In this document: in pieces, positions 1 through 10,676 of the stretch
How the letters are laid out: each line of letters opens with the position of its first letter
Position numbering within the stretch: position 1 is the first letter of the stretch
Source of the DNA: Blepharisma stoltei
Lineage: Eukaryota; Ciliophora; Heterotrichea; Heterotrichida; Blepharismidae
Assembly: GCA_914767885.1 (NCBI GenBank)
Contig: CAJZBQ010000033.1
Coordinates: forward strand, 434,001 to 498,000
Direction: 5' to 3'
DNA: 64,000 nucleotides
Translations under genes and position numbers: made by a program
Notes under the pieces: model-generated
Told to the model about the DNA's origin: nothing
Databases searched by the model: none
Seen by the model: the letters and a program-made list of their open reading frames with translations, nothing else

Positions 1-354
1 AGCTTTTATTAAACGATTGTCGATTACATTGCTATGCTTTAAATAGTATTCGTGTTTTTCATCTGGAAAGGTGGAAAATACTTGGTTAAACCACCTACAC
101 AAATGTTCTGGTTTTTTAGTCCCACATAGAACTTTGGTGAACGTTGGGATTTGTTTGAGTTTATTGACAAGATAAAGATCCTCAGGGAATATTTCATCAC
201 CAATTAAGTATGTGCGAGTTGAGAGATATTCTTGGAGGATTCTGTAATATTGATGAGGCTCAATTGGGTCTATTGAATCTATAAACCTTGCCCAATCTCA
301 GAAAATGGGCCGATTATTTTTTAGCTTCACTAATGAATCTTCAAGCCAGCCCAT
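1..354 (-). CDS. GST-C-like domain protein, N-terminal part (runs off window)
   Basis: The open frame begins with ATG at 354-352 and stays open for 118 codons to the window edge, reading through one TGA as Trp (FWDWARF). The segment LSTRTYLIGDEIFPEDL followed by a helix-rich stretch resembles the C-terminal helical half of glutathione-S-transferase folds, as found at the N-terminus of several eukaryotic aminoacyl-tRNA synthetases or elongation factor 1 subunits. Which of these it is cannot be decided from 118 residues. It is divergent from the Era gene at 444, with 89 bp between the two starts that must hold both promoters. Confidence 0.6.
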
Positions 355-443
355 TTAATATATTTAAAACAGTGTATTTTTTTTATCGGATTAGAAATAA
401 ATTAATAAAGGTCTTTTATTAAATTTATTAATCAAAAATCATT

Positions 444-1736
444 ATGAAATTAGTCAGGTATTTTGGATCTCTATCTTCCACAAAAGCTTTTATGTATAGC
501 CCGCCTCCTGTTCCTCCTCCACCTAAAAAATCTTATAAAATCCCATCCCCTCACCCAATTAGAATGAATGAAAAGAAAGCTGAAGTTGTTTCCTATCGAA
601 TCCCCAATCGTCCATTGACCGAGGTATATGAAGTTCCACTCGAAGCTAGAATTGCTTTATTTCCTTACTTTGAGGCCCCAGAAGACTCAAAATCTATAGA
701 AATCGCGGTTGTTGGAGCTCCAAATGCAGGCAAATCAACACTTATCAATAAAATCCTTGGAGCTGAGATTTTTGCGACATCTAGAAAAGTAAACACAACA
801 ATAGATGCAAAGGAAGGGATTAAAACAATAGATAACGTTCAGATGGTATTTCATGACACTCCAGGAATTATTAGCACCCATGGGATCAGAACAAATAGGA
901 TTTCAACCCTCGGCTGGGATTCAGTCTCTTCATCAGACTTGACTCTGTTTTTAGTCGATGCTGTAAAGGTGCTGCGTGATGATGTAAAAGCAGCTGCTTC
1001 AAGACTGCAAAGATTGCTAGAAAAAAGATCAGAAGATATTGATATACCAGAGCTGAGATTGATAGATGAATCAGAAGATGCCTATCAAGAAAGAAAAAGT
1101 CAGATACTGAAAACCATTCCAGCTTATTTGGTTTTCACTAAAGTTGACTTAGTTCAAGATAGAAGAAGAGTGAAATATATAGAAAATGAACTTCATGAGT
1201 ATGCGAGATTTGACAAAACATTTTATATTTCAACTAAGGAAAATTATAATGTTGGCACACTTGTTAAAGATATTATGGAGTCTGCAGAGCCAGGAGACTG
1301 AACTTATCATCCAATGCAGCTGACAACACTTTCTGATATTGATAAAGTAAATCAATTATTCAGAACAGAAATGCTTGAGATGTATCATGACAGGCTACCT
1401 TATATTTGGTACACAAGAGTAGTAGGCTGGACTCCATACCTTGATGGCACTTTAAGGATAGATACAGAACTCATGGTCCATAGCAATATTCAAGTTGGAA
1501 TGGCTGTTGGAAAGGCAGCTAGATGTATCAAAAAGCTGCATTTCAATGTAAAATGCAGACTTGAAAAGCTATACCAGCGACCCATTTTTCTAACCATAAA
1601 AGTCAAAAAGATGAAAGAGTATGTTAGCTGGGCCATAAGACACAATAGAGAAGTGAACCTTCTGCATCCGAAATTGCAAATCTCTGATGAAATTTCAAAG
1701 AAGACTATAAAATTCTTATTATGCCCCTATCAATAG
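444..1736 (+). CDS. ERAL1: Era-like GTPase with C-terminal KH domain
   Basis: A 430-residue protein. The G1 loop GAPNAGKST lies at residues 91-99, G3 DTPG at 138-141 and a G4-like TKVD near residue 233 (the usual N is T). After the G domain the frame passes one TGA (1299-1301, read as Trp in GDWTYHP) into a helical and KH-like part, ending at TAG 1734-1736. Era proteins bind the 3' end of small-subunit rRNA and help ribosome assembly; in eukaryotes the homologue ERAL1 is mitochondrial. The proline-rich and basic first ~60 residues are compatible with a mitochondrial presequence, though this is inferred. No IES or intron is needed. Confidence 0.85.
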
Positions 1737-2208
1737 CAAACTTTTTTGGCCGTTAATAATATGCTCTAAAATTTGAAAAAATATAAATAATTCATTTCGA
1801 AATTATTTAAAACTTCTGACGAGACAAATGGTTTTCACAACTAAAAACATAAAATCCTACTATTGGAGCCAATTTTGCCTTTAATTTTTTTTTATTATAG
1901 ATCAATGATGCTAATTGAGAAAATAAAAATAAATAAAGAATTGTATTAAATAATTTTTTTTAAGAAGCATATATAAAATTAAAATATTTTATAATAAATT
2001 TTGTTTGTTATTACATAGAGGAGAGCTAGAAGATCCAAACAAAGAAGACTAGAAAACAATAAAAAATGGTTAATTTAAGGATTTTTGATTAAATTTATGA
2101 AATAATGAGATAAAAGAACTCTAACGAAATCAAAATAATCTTTTTGATATATACTTTACATTATCAAGATTTTACAAATAAAATTCTTTTTCTTTAAAAT
2201 CAATTTAA
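1737..2208. other. AT-rich intergenic region
   Basis: I see no gene, repeat or RNA here; it should hold the 3' end of the Era gene and the promoter of the Mei2-like gene. Confidence 0.5.
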
Positions 2209-3907
2209 ATGCAAGTTAAATCCCCTCTAAAATTAAATTTAAAAATGGTATCGAAAAGAAATTATGAATCCCTCCCTACCAGCAACCTCAAAAAGCGACT
2301 ACCAGCTTTTCAAGCCATAGCACAAGATGAACCCCAGATAAGCCAAGAATCGACTAGAAACATATTTGTTTCAGGAATCGACCCATGGATTGTTCTTTCT
2401 GATATTCAAAGAATATTCGAAAAATTTGGAGATCTCCATGTCTTCGATACCCATCATTTGGCGTTTTCCGAAGTGATAGTATCTTATTATGACATTAGAG
2501 ATGCTCGCCACGCCTTCGTATCCCTATCCCAAATCTACTTCGTTAAATATCTTCCCGACCCTTTGGAAGTTGAGTATATTGATTTTGTTGTGTTGAGTGA
2601 CCCATTAGATAACAACCCAAACCTGATTTTCAAAGCACTAGGGCAAGAATCAATGCAAATAATGCGCATTGATTCATATTGAATTGTCAAATATTATGAT
2701 AGAAGAAGAGTTTGGCTTGTTCAATCCTCATTGCTTCATGAAGATGTGAAAATCAAATATGAAAAAATATGACCGTCTGATCTAAAATTCGAAGAAAAAG
2801 GCCATCCAGACCCTTGCGACACTAATCCTATTGAAAAGGAGCCATTAGCATTAATTGATCTTAATGCAAACATGAATTCTATAGGCCCTCAAATAATCCC
2901 TAAAAGACATTCCGTTGTTCCCAAAAAGAAAATTGAAGGTGAAGACAAAGGAAATTATGTGATTTCGCTAGAATTAGTTCTCTCAAATGTTGATCGTAGG
3001 ACATATAATTAAAATATGGCGTCTCAGCCTGGTCATGGCCTCCCGGCCATGGGGCTTCGAGCACATATTTTAATTATATCTGTCAAGGTTTTGCCATTCT
3101 GGAAATGAGCAACAATGCCAGGCAAGCAATTCTGCAGAGCAGAGCCTGGCCCGTACTCAATGACTGGGGTGGATTTTACCTCGTGGGGGAAGGAAGGCAC
3201 AGCGTTTGGAAAGGGGAACCCCAACAGAGTCCTCTGGACCATGCGGGCAACTCCCTAGCGTGAAACTGGGTGTTACATCCCAAATCCTGTGTTCTCCCTT
3301 TTTACCGAGAGTCAGCCAGAAAATTCGTTTTTTTTTGAATTTTCGAGCAGGTAGCTCATGTATCAAGAGAAGTCGCTCACTCATGAGCAATCGAAGTCGG
3401 TGACATCATCTGGAGGTGCGTGGTGCGCTGTGCGTGGTGCGCGGTGCGGTCGTACCAGGAGGCTGTGCATCGTCCCTACGTGTCAAGAGATGGTGGTGGG
3501 CCTGGAACACCTACCCATGAGGGATGCTAAGCGTGATATTAATTTAAGTAAGCAATCGTAGGACAACGATTATGATAAAAAATATTCCAAATAAATACAC
3601 TCAAGCGATGCTTATTCAATCAATTGACTTACGTCATGCTGGGAGTTATGATTTCTTATATCTTCCAATTGATTTTAAAAACAAATGCAACGTCGGCTAT
3701 TCTTTTATCAATTTTATTGATCATAGATTCATTCCTGCGTTCTATCAAGAATTTGATGGGAAGACTTGGGAAAGGTTTAACAGTAATAAAATTTGTGCTT
3801 TGAGCTACGCAAGAATACAAGGTAGGGCTGCTTTGGAAAAGCATTTCCAAAGTTCAAGCATAATGGTACAAAACGATACCAGTATGAAACCTCTGATTCT
3901 TTCTTAA
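2209..3907 (+). CDS. Mei2-like RNA-binding protein, split by an IES
   Basis: Pieces 2209-3003 and 3566-3907 join into 378 residues. The first piece has an RRM-like domain from about residue 50 (NIFVSGIDPWIVLSDIQR) and reads several TGA as Trp. The second has the Mei2 C-terminal RRM signature: MIKNIPNKYT, then FLYLPIDFKNKCNVGYSFINF and KICALSYARIQGRAALEKHF. The IES splits the invariant start of that domain: excision gives DRRT-TIMIKNIPNKYT, just as in Mei2 proteins. Mei2-type proteins bind RNA and control meiosis and differentiation in yeasts and plants; a role in conjugation here would be a guess. A second Met is at 2245, so the exact start is uncertain. Confidence 0.88.
3004..3565 (+). mobile_element. 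SINE-like IES, family A, with 11-bp direct repeats
   Basis: The insert is flanked by ATCGTAGGACA at 2993-3003 and 3555-3565. The 5' end has a perfect 15-bp stem (3004-3018 with 3064-3078) whose loop carries GGGCTTCGAGC, close to a pol III B box. The 3' end is TTAAGTAAG. A second copy in reverse orientation is at 54239-54776, with the same head, stem and following ~70 bp. The GC content is well above the surrounding DNA. Removing it restores the Mei2 RRM. The (TAAG) tail and long target duplication suggest target-primed reverse transcription. Confidence 0.8.
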
Positions 3908-4512
3908 AGAAAAGATATAATAATTTAAGTGGTTAATTTATATCTCACAATTTTCGTCTTTTTAATTTGAATATTTGAAATTAAGTGAAAGAGGCGGGAT
4001 CTAAATTAATAATAAGATTAAAGCCATCAAATTTATACTAGATTCAATTGAATTAACGACTCTTTCGTTCAATTCATTACCTCAAAAAGTTCCCCTCATT
4101 CTTCATGCACAACCAGTACATCTCTTGCTTCTAATAAGATTTGTACTTAAAATTTTATATTACTTATAAAAAGTTTTTAAATGTTTTGAAATAAAAGGTA
4201 GCCATTCGAAATTATATTATAAATAATTTTACCAATTTAAAATTAGAAAAAAGTTATATATTACAATCGAGCTGAGCTCGGTAAATTATATAAAATTAAA
4301 TTTTGATTTCTCCTCAATAAATCTTAATAATAGATTTATAGATATAACTTATTTTTAGTAGGGAGTGGTCAGCTAATTTAATCATTTTGTCAAATACATT
4401 CTAAATTTTCGTTCATTTTATGAAAATTTATGCTTATATATCCTTCAAAGAGTATAAAAATAAGATATCTTAAAATTTAAATTTTAGGAGACACATAAAA
4501 AATCAGCGTAAT
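3908..4512. other. AT-rich intergenic region
   Basis: No coding or repeat signal was seen between the Mei2-like gene and the phosphatase gene. Confidence 0.5.
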
Positions 4513-5533
4513 ATGGAAATGCCTATCACTCTATCTCTGCCATCTGGAAGCGTTTTGATTTCAGGAAGCTTATCACATATCCCTGACTACTCTTTTCGAT
4601 TAATTTCTAGATCTCAAGAGCTTTTAGCCTATGAACGAGGGTATAAATTATCCAATTTTTCAATACCCTCCCAGAGAGATTTGAAACAGCAATTCAGGGT
4701 GAGCTCTATTGCAGATCCTCGATGAATTTATGAATCATCCATTTTACGCAGAGTCGTTTGTTAATGAAAATTCACAGCTAAATAGATATTCAGACGTCCC
4801 CACATGTAATTTTTACATAGACAGACAAACTCAAGTTCCATTGCTCTCAGGCAGCGGATTTATAAACGCAAATTATATCAATGTAATTAATATTAAGGGT
4901 GCTGAAACACCAGCCGATGATAAATTATTCATCGCCACCCAAGGCCCATTACCAAACACAATTAATGATTTTTGAAAAATGGTTTGGCAAGAAAATTCTT
5001 CGAGCATTTTTATGCTAGTTAATGAGAATGAATGCGAATGTGTAATTTTAATACAGGGAAGATGCGAAATATACTGGCCTAAGCAATGAGAAACGCTACA
5101 AGCTGATAATATTACTATAAATTGTATTGCAAGAACCAAATATCCAGGATATATTGTTTCTGATTTAAGGATTCAAATGAACGAAAGTGAAATAAGACCA
5201 GTCAGGCATTATTTGTTTACTGATTGACCTGACAGAGGAATTCCAGGTGATACAAATTCGTTCAATGAGCTATTAAAACAATTAGATATCGAAAAACCTG
5301 TGAGGACTGGGCCAATTGTTGTCCACTGTAGCGCTGGAGTAGGAAGAACAGGAACTTTCATTGCTTTGGATTGTTTGAAGAAAATTATAGACAGCCAGAA
5401 AACGCAAAATGTTGACCTTGGGGTGTCTGTTTTTTCAGTAGTTCGACGACTAAGAGAGCAGCGAATATTGATGGTGCAAACTGATCTCCAATACGGTTGG
5501 CTCTATAGATTTGTCCAGAGATGGCTATCATAA
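4513..5533 (+). CDS. Protein tyrosine phosphatase, receptor/non-receptor type
   Basis: Exons 4513-4698 and 4715-5533 give 334 residues. The domain has all main PTP signatures: the FxxMVW-like region FWKMVWQENS, the WPD loop WPDRGIPGD, the P-loop VHCSAGVGRTG with catalytic Cys and Arg, and the Q loop VQTDLQYGWLY. Four Trp are TGA codons, including that of the WPD loop at 5225-5227. The intron is 16 nt and its removal gives LKQQFRILDEFMNHPF, the normal start of the domain. The enzyme should dephosphorylate phosphotyrosine; no membrane segment or signal peptide is seen, so it is probably cytosolic. Confidence 0.93.
4699..4714 (+). other. 16-nt intron in phosphatase gene
   Basis: GTGAGCTCTATTGCAG; splicing joins AGG to ATC and puts the two frames together. 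Confidence 0.85.
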
Positions 5534-5558
5534 TTTCATTTAGATAAGTATTTTTAAA

Positions 5559-6290
5559 ATGGAAGCTACTCAAGCTCTAAACTCTGCCATTAATAGCAAG
5601 TTTTCCGAATTCCAGCAGGCAGCTTACGATGAAATGAATCAGTTTTTTGAAAAGCACAAAGAAGTCAATCAAGGAATTTTCTTGGGTGAAAAAAGAGCGC
5701 TTCAAGAAAAAATTGAATCCCAAAGATCAGAAATCAACCAACTTAAAGCAACGATTGAGCATTATAAAAACGAAAAATTAAAATCCAAATTTCGTGCTTA
5801 TCTTGTTTGTGAGAACGTATATGGGAAAAGAGTAAAGAAAAATGTGATGGATGCTTGGAAAGAATTTTTAGTTAACAGTTTAAAGAAGAAAAAGATGAAC
5901 GAGTATTTGGCCACCTTTTATAAGCGTGGGCTCCTTAAAAGATCTTGCAGAGGATGGAAAAATGAGCTACTGGCAAATAAGAAGAAAGATATAGATCAAG
6001 CAAGTGAAAGAAAAATCAGGGAAGCTGTTGAAAAAGCAATCCAAAGTAGAAACCAAGAACTTGAAATTTTAAGAAAGATGGTAGCTGAAATATCTGAAGA
6101 CCTAAGAAATGAAAATCTCGCAAAAAACCATCTCCAGTATCAGTGCGATCAAGCATTATTAAGAAGTATGTCTGCATTGCATCTTGAAAATATGACAATC
6201 AGACAAGTGTCTCTTGAGCACAATAAAGCCTTATCTCAAACTAGCAGAAATTTAATATTCACTCAAGATAAATCAGCAATACCCAAATAA
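5559..6290 (+). CDS. Coiled-coil protein, possibly POC5-like
   Basis: An uninterrupted 243-residue frame only 25 bp after the phosphatase stop. Residues ~40-80 and ~145-200 are predicted coiled coil, and two Trp-centred basic motifs (VMDAWKEFL, RSCRGWKNELL) lie between them, spaced as in centrin-binding repeats. The tail LLRSMSALHLENMTI recalls the C-terminal motif of the centriolar protein POC5, a centrin-binding protein. The similarity is from memory and weak, so the name is tentative; a basal-body role would fit a ciliate. Confidence 0.6.
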   Translation: MEATQALNSAINSKFSEFQQAAYDEMNQFFEKHKEVNQGIFLGEKRALQEKIESQRSEINQLKATIEHYKNEKLKSKFRAYLVCENVYGKRVKKNVMDAWKEFLVNSLKKKKMNEYLATFYKRGLLKRSCRGWKNELLANKKKDIDQASERKIREAVEKAIQSRNQELEILRKMVAEISEDLRNENLAKNHLQYQCDQALLRSMSALHLENMTIRQVSLEHNKALSQTSRNLIFTQDKSAIPK

Positions 6291-6947
6291 TTTTAGATCC
6301 TACTATTTAACTAGAAATTATAATTTAGTTATCATACTAAAATCAGTTTCTGCTTTAAATAATAGAACTTGAAGGGTTTTGAAATTGAATAAAATTTTCA
6401 AAGATGTAAATTATTCATTATTAATTTTCAAGCGTATTTAAAATAATTCAAAAATTCTTTTAAATTCATAAAATTATTATATAGCCCAGAGTCTGCTTTG
6501 GATTGCCCTGGGCTACACTCAGCCGCCTCAACCTGTGGAGTTGACTCAGGCAAAATTAATCGCAATTCCACCCCATAAGTTGGCAAGTGTCAGTATATTT
6601 TTCAATTGTCAACTTGTGGGATTGACTCGCAACTGATGTTGCCTGATTCAACCTCACAGGCTGAGGCGGCAAAATGTAACCCAAGACAATCCAAAGCAAG
6701 CACCAGGCTATATTCGAAAAAATTATGCTTTATAAAAAAACTATTCATTTAATTACTATTCATAAATGTGGATTTTTCTTTATAAAAGACTTAACTCACT
6801 GGTTTAACAACACTTAATAAATACTTATTTATGTATAATGCATTTATAATCAGTTACAAAAATCTGATAGACTGTCCAGCAAGTCGATATCTTTATTGGA
6901 TAGCTCTGAAAGATATTAATAGATAATTATAAAAGAATTTTAAGACA
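6291..6947. other. Intergenic region with a foldback element
   Basis: AT-rich spacer apart from the GC-richer palindromic element at 6480-6712. No gene seen. Confidence 0.5.
6480..6712. mobile_element. Foldback MITE with TATAG ends (~233 bp)
   Basis: The left half, beginning TATAGCCCAGAG, is the imperfect reverse complement of the right half, ending ..GGCTATA; matching blocks include CTTTGGATTG, GCCGCCTCA and TTGACTC. The inverted repeats extend over most of the element, so the single strand would fold into one long hairpin. Length and TATAG ends match the element inside UNC119 at 42677-42907, although the inner sequence differs. It sits between genes. Confidence 0.75.
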
Positions 6948-8439
6948 ATGGCAGAGCCTAGCAAAAAATTAAAGAATCCAACGCTGAATTCCCCTTTATT
7001 TTCAATAATCCCATCTCCCACAAGCAAACTCCTAAGCCCAAAAACTCTAACAAAACTGATAAAGCCCCTTCATCGTCGTACCCAATCAGACTTCATTAAT
7101 CCTTATCTAGATCGTCGAGATCTAAAGAGTTTAAAGGCTTCCAACAAATTATTAACACGGCAAAACAGCCCTCAAGAGACAAAAAACACACCGCAAGTCC
7201 CCAAAAAATCCAGGCTAACCTCTACAGTAAAACCAAAAGCTCAAATAAAAACCAACAAAATCGTTAAGACTTCTAAACCAGCGAATAAGCCTGCTACCAA
7301 GCTCACAGAACTTCAGGGAGAGCCTGTATTTAAAGCACCTAAATTATATGCCAACCAATTTTTTACTGATGTCTACGACATTGATGGAAATCATGACAGA
7401 ATTTTTGATATTGAGGACTCAATAGAGATTTATCACGAAGTTGGAGGAGATAAAAGAACCTCTGACTCCCCCCCTTTAAATTGGAAACAAAAAATTTTGC
7501 TTCAATTTAAAGGAGGGTTTATTTTTTTTTTAAAAAAAAAATTTTCCAAAACTTATCGAATTAGATTAATAAATTTGTTTATAAAATGCTATTTACTCTT
7601 TATCCTTTAAAACAAAGCAAGATATAACTAAATTTTCATTATTAGTTAATACGTCACTATTAATTGGTATAAAAATTATTTACACAAAAATTATTATGTT
7701 TATTGATAAAAAAAATTAAAAAATAAAAATTTTAAAAAATTTATCGATCAAAGTGATAATTTTGTTTGAATAAGATGCTATTTATACTCTATTCTTTAAA
7801 ATAAAGCAAGAAATAAGTAAATTTTGAAAATTTTATAAAGAATTCGCATTGAATTTATATCAAAACTATTTAAATAAAAAATATAATTTTTATATCAAAA
7901 AATAAAAATTTTTTGAAAAATTTTTAAAAACATAAATTGTTTTTTTTTAAAATTTAGCAATTAAGGATAATAAATCTATTTAAATAATATGCTCTTTGCA
8001 CTCTCTTCTTCAAACAAGAGCAAGATATAACTAAATTTTTAATTTTAGTTAAGAAGAAACATTTAACTTATATCAAAACTTTTTACATAAAAATTTTTAT
8101 TATAAAATTAAATTTTGTTCCAATTTAAAGGGGGGTTAATTTACCAAAAAAGTGGAAATTTTACCTATATTTTGTTCCAATTTAAAGGGGGGGAGTGAGC
8201 CTTGCGTGATCTTTAATATTTCAACTCTTGAAAAAGCCAAGCAGTTGCCTAAAGTCCCATTCAGGGCACCTGAAAATAGCTATGCAGAGGAATCTAGAGA
8301 AATGCCTGAAAAATTGCCAAATAGGGGTTCCATTGGAGACCAACTGAGGTTCAAACTTGATAAAATGCTAAAAGACCAGGATCAAGACTCTCAGAGTGAG
8401 GAAACCACAAGTGTAAGTGGAGGCAAATCAAGGGTGTAA
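6948..8439 (+). CDS. Basic, low-complexity protein of unknown function, split by an IES
   Basis: Pieces 6948-7465 and 8199-8439 join in frame into 252 residues (..DKRTS-EPCVIFN..). The first ~120 residues are Ser/Pro/Lys/Thr rich with repeated KP/KT motifs; the middle has an acidic stretch DIDGNHDRIFDIEDSIE; the end is charged (DKMLKDQDQDSQSEE). No domain is recognised. Without removal of the 733-bp insert the frame runs into poly-K and stops at 7608-7610. The junction is supported by frame and repeats, not by a conserved domain. Confidence 0.65.
7466..8198 (+). mobile_element. MITE-type IES, TTTAAATTGGAACAAAA family, flanked by TGA
   Basis: Ends are CTCCCCCCCTTTAAATTGGA at the left and its reverse complement ending GGGGGGGAG at 8195. 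The direct repeat is TGA (7463-7465 and 8196-8198), not TA. A second inner copy of the terminal motif lies next to each end (7497-7520 and about 8114-8137), as in the other MITE families here. The interior holds three imperfect ~200-bp tandem repeats. A relative lies at 24857-25344. Confidence 0.8.
7586..8100 (+). repeat. Three imperfect tandem repeats inside the IES
   Basis: A block starting ATGCTATTTACTCT, containing AAAGCAAGATATAACTAAA and followed by AT-rich DNA, starts at 7586, again at 7775 and again at 7989 (periods of about 189 and 214 bp). Confidence 0.65.
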
Positions 8440-8520
8440 GCATATATAAAAAATAAATAAGGTCGATTTTGTAAGATTACTATATATTATGATCTGTTAA
8501 TTGTGTTTATAAAATATATA

Positions 8521-10614
8521 TTATCCTAAAAATCCAGCTTTGGTTAGGTGAGTTAGCAGCATTGCTCTTTCTAAAGTATTCATATGACCACTATGTCCAC
8601 ATTCTAACGAAATTAAAAAGCCTACTCGAAGGCTATCAACCAAACTTCTCGTAGTCAACGTGCTTGCTTCACTTACTGTAGGAGACTGAATGGACTCTTT
8701 TCCTCTATTTCCATTGCTTTCTAAATGGTTCTTGATTTTTTGCATAAGTTGGTCAAGAGACCTTATCAAGTCACAAATCTCGATCACTTTTGGGTTGGAC
8801 AAATGTCCATACTCATTTAATATATTTTGGATCTCACTGATGCTATTGTTTAATTTTTGTATTGATTTTTCTCTTGTTCCTCCCAAGCTATCATTAGACA
8901 AAGGAAGAAGACTTCCCCAAACATCCAAAACGATCAGTCACATGTTAAGTGAGATCTTTTTATTAATATCTACACTGATTGAGCTAAGGGGTTTTCCGCC
9001 TGCATCTATCAAATCAATAGCGAATAAAACTTTATATAGAATTGAACAAATCAGCTCATCATCATGCTCTGCATCTTTTCCAACCAAATGATAAATGCTG
9101 TTTGAAGTTAAATCAATCGAAGCCCCTGAATTCGAGTCTTTGTCTTTTTTAGTAGACTCTTCAATTAAATACATAAGCTTTGTAATATTATTTGCCATAA
9201 TTCCCAGCTCTTCAGGAGAAAGAATATAAGTGTTCTTCTCCATGTCAAGTGATTTTCCGTCAAATTGATCAATTTCAATAATTCTTTTTGCAACTCCGCA
9301 TTTTAATGATGCCAGTTCTATTATAACATTGTCTTGAGGGTCTGCTGACAAAACCTTATAGCAGTCTGATTCCAAAAAGTCAGTAGCAGAATCATCCTTC
9401 CAGCATGTAGAAACTTGGAATAGCGAACTCAAAAAATTTCCATAGCTGTATTTTGCTACATTTTTCAAAGCTGAGAATGTCCTGTCAGCAAATAAAAAAT
9501 CAACCTTGCAATGGCTTGCAATATGTGCCGCAATCATCCCTCCTAGGCTCTCGCCATGAACTCCTAGTCTAATAACTTTTCTTATTCTCCTCAAATAATC
9601 CACAATTATTTCTCCGTCTCTTTTTGAATTTGATGGGCTGGGAGTTCCTTTGGTTCTTCCATACCCTCGATAATTTCATAGAAACAAGTTAATTCCTTGG
9701 TTTAGGTAGAATTCAATCCAATCAGTTTGATATAGCGAAAACTCATACATCCCACCATTAGGGTTACAATATATCATCGTCGGCTCGTCTCCAGGTTGAT
9801 TATTTTTCATAAGCCATAAGCAATCTATTTGTACCCCATCACTAGCCCTTAACCATATCTGCTCAGAGAAAAAATTCAACTCTAGTTCTGATCTAAGAAT
9901 TTCTGCAGTTCCAAAAGTTGTATCTCTGAATCATCTGCTCATGCCTGAGCAACATGGCAATTCTTTGCATGAATCCAGCAGCCTGTTTTCTATGCTCACA
10001 CATTTTTCGAGCGCTCTGATGTATTTTTGATTCGCTGGTGAATCTTCAAAAATGACGTTTCTCAAGTCATTTTCGTAGTCCATTCAGTCTCATAAGTTTA
10101 ATTTCACTCGAGATCCCGAAATTATTACTGCATCAGAAAGCGCTTTTTTAAAAGATTCAAGCTCATTCATCATAGAAGATTGGTATGGGGTTAGCTCTCC
10201 TTCAGCTTCTTTCTTCTTGTAGATTTCGATAAATGTCTCAGTTAAGCGTTTGCATTGAGAGGTAGATTCCATCGCAATATTTTGAATGAAAGACATTGAA
10301 TTATTAGAGGCAAACAAATCAAGTGCAGAATGCAAATCTTGTACTCGTCTGAGCATATGTCCAGCTGCTTCTCTACATAAGGAGTTTTCCACAGACCGCT
10401 TCCAAAGTTTAAATGATCCAGGAAAAACCAAAACTCTGATAATCAAATGCAAAAACAAATAAAGCGATACAAAAAACATCAGAATCGATCCAGGAGTCGT
10501 CAAGGCATAAGAAAGCAAATAAAAGACATAGAATATTGCCAAAAACACACTAAATATAATTGTAAGCAAAATCAGTATAGCGAGTCCTATGCTGGCCCAT
10601 TTCAGTTTATCCAT
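8521..10614 (-). CDS. Membrane-anchored alpha/beta hydrolase
   Basis: A single 697-residue frame once TGA is read as Trp (for example LNLWDWMDYEND, FLWNYRGYGRTKG, LNMWLIVLDVWG). The N-terminus has two or three hydrophobic segments (about residues 8-35 and 40-65). The hydrolase core follows: an oxyanion-region NYRGYGRTKG, the nucleophile elbow GVHGESLGGM, and a late GHSGHMN that would supply the catalytic His. This resembles BEM46/ABHD-type serine hydrolases attached to membranes. Substrate is unknown. Stop TAA is at 8521-8523. Confidence 0.8.
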
Positions 10615-10676
10615 TATTAAATAAATAAAGAAGAAGTTCTAAAAAAAGAAATAAAAATGTAGATGAATTTTTTATC

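Noticed and set aside
1734-1736. Old Blepharisma code with UAG = Gln
   Set aside because: TAG ends the Era, coiled-coil (28678-28680) and GAF-phosphodiesterase genes at the expected protein ends, and occurs in introns that must be removed.
3033-3561. Several 60-77 codon frames in both strands at 3033-3561
   Set aside because: They lie inside the GC-rich SINE-like IES; fewer stops are expected from base composition and no conserved protein results.
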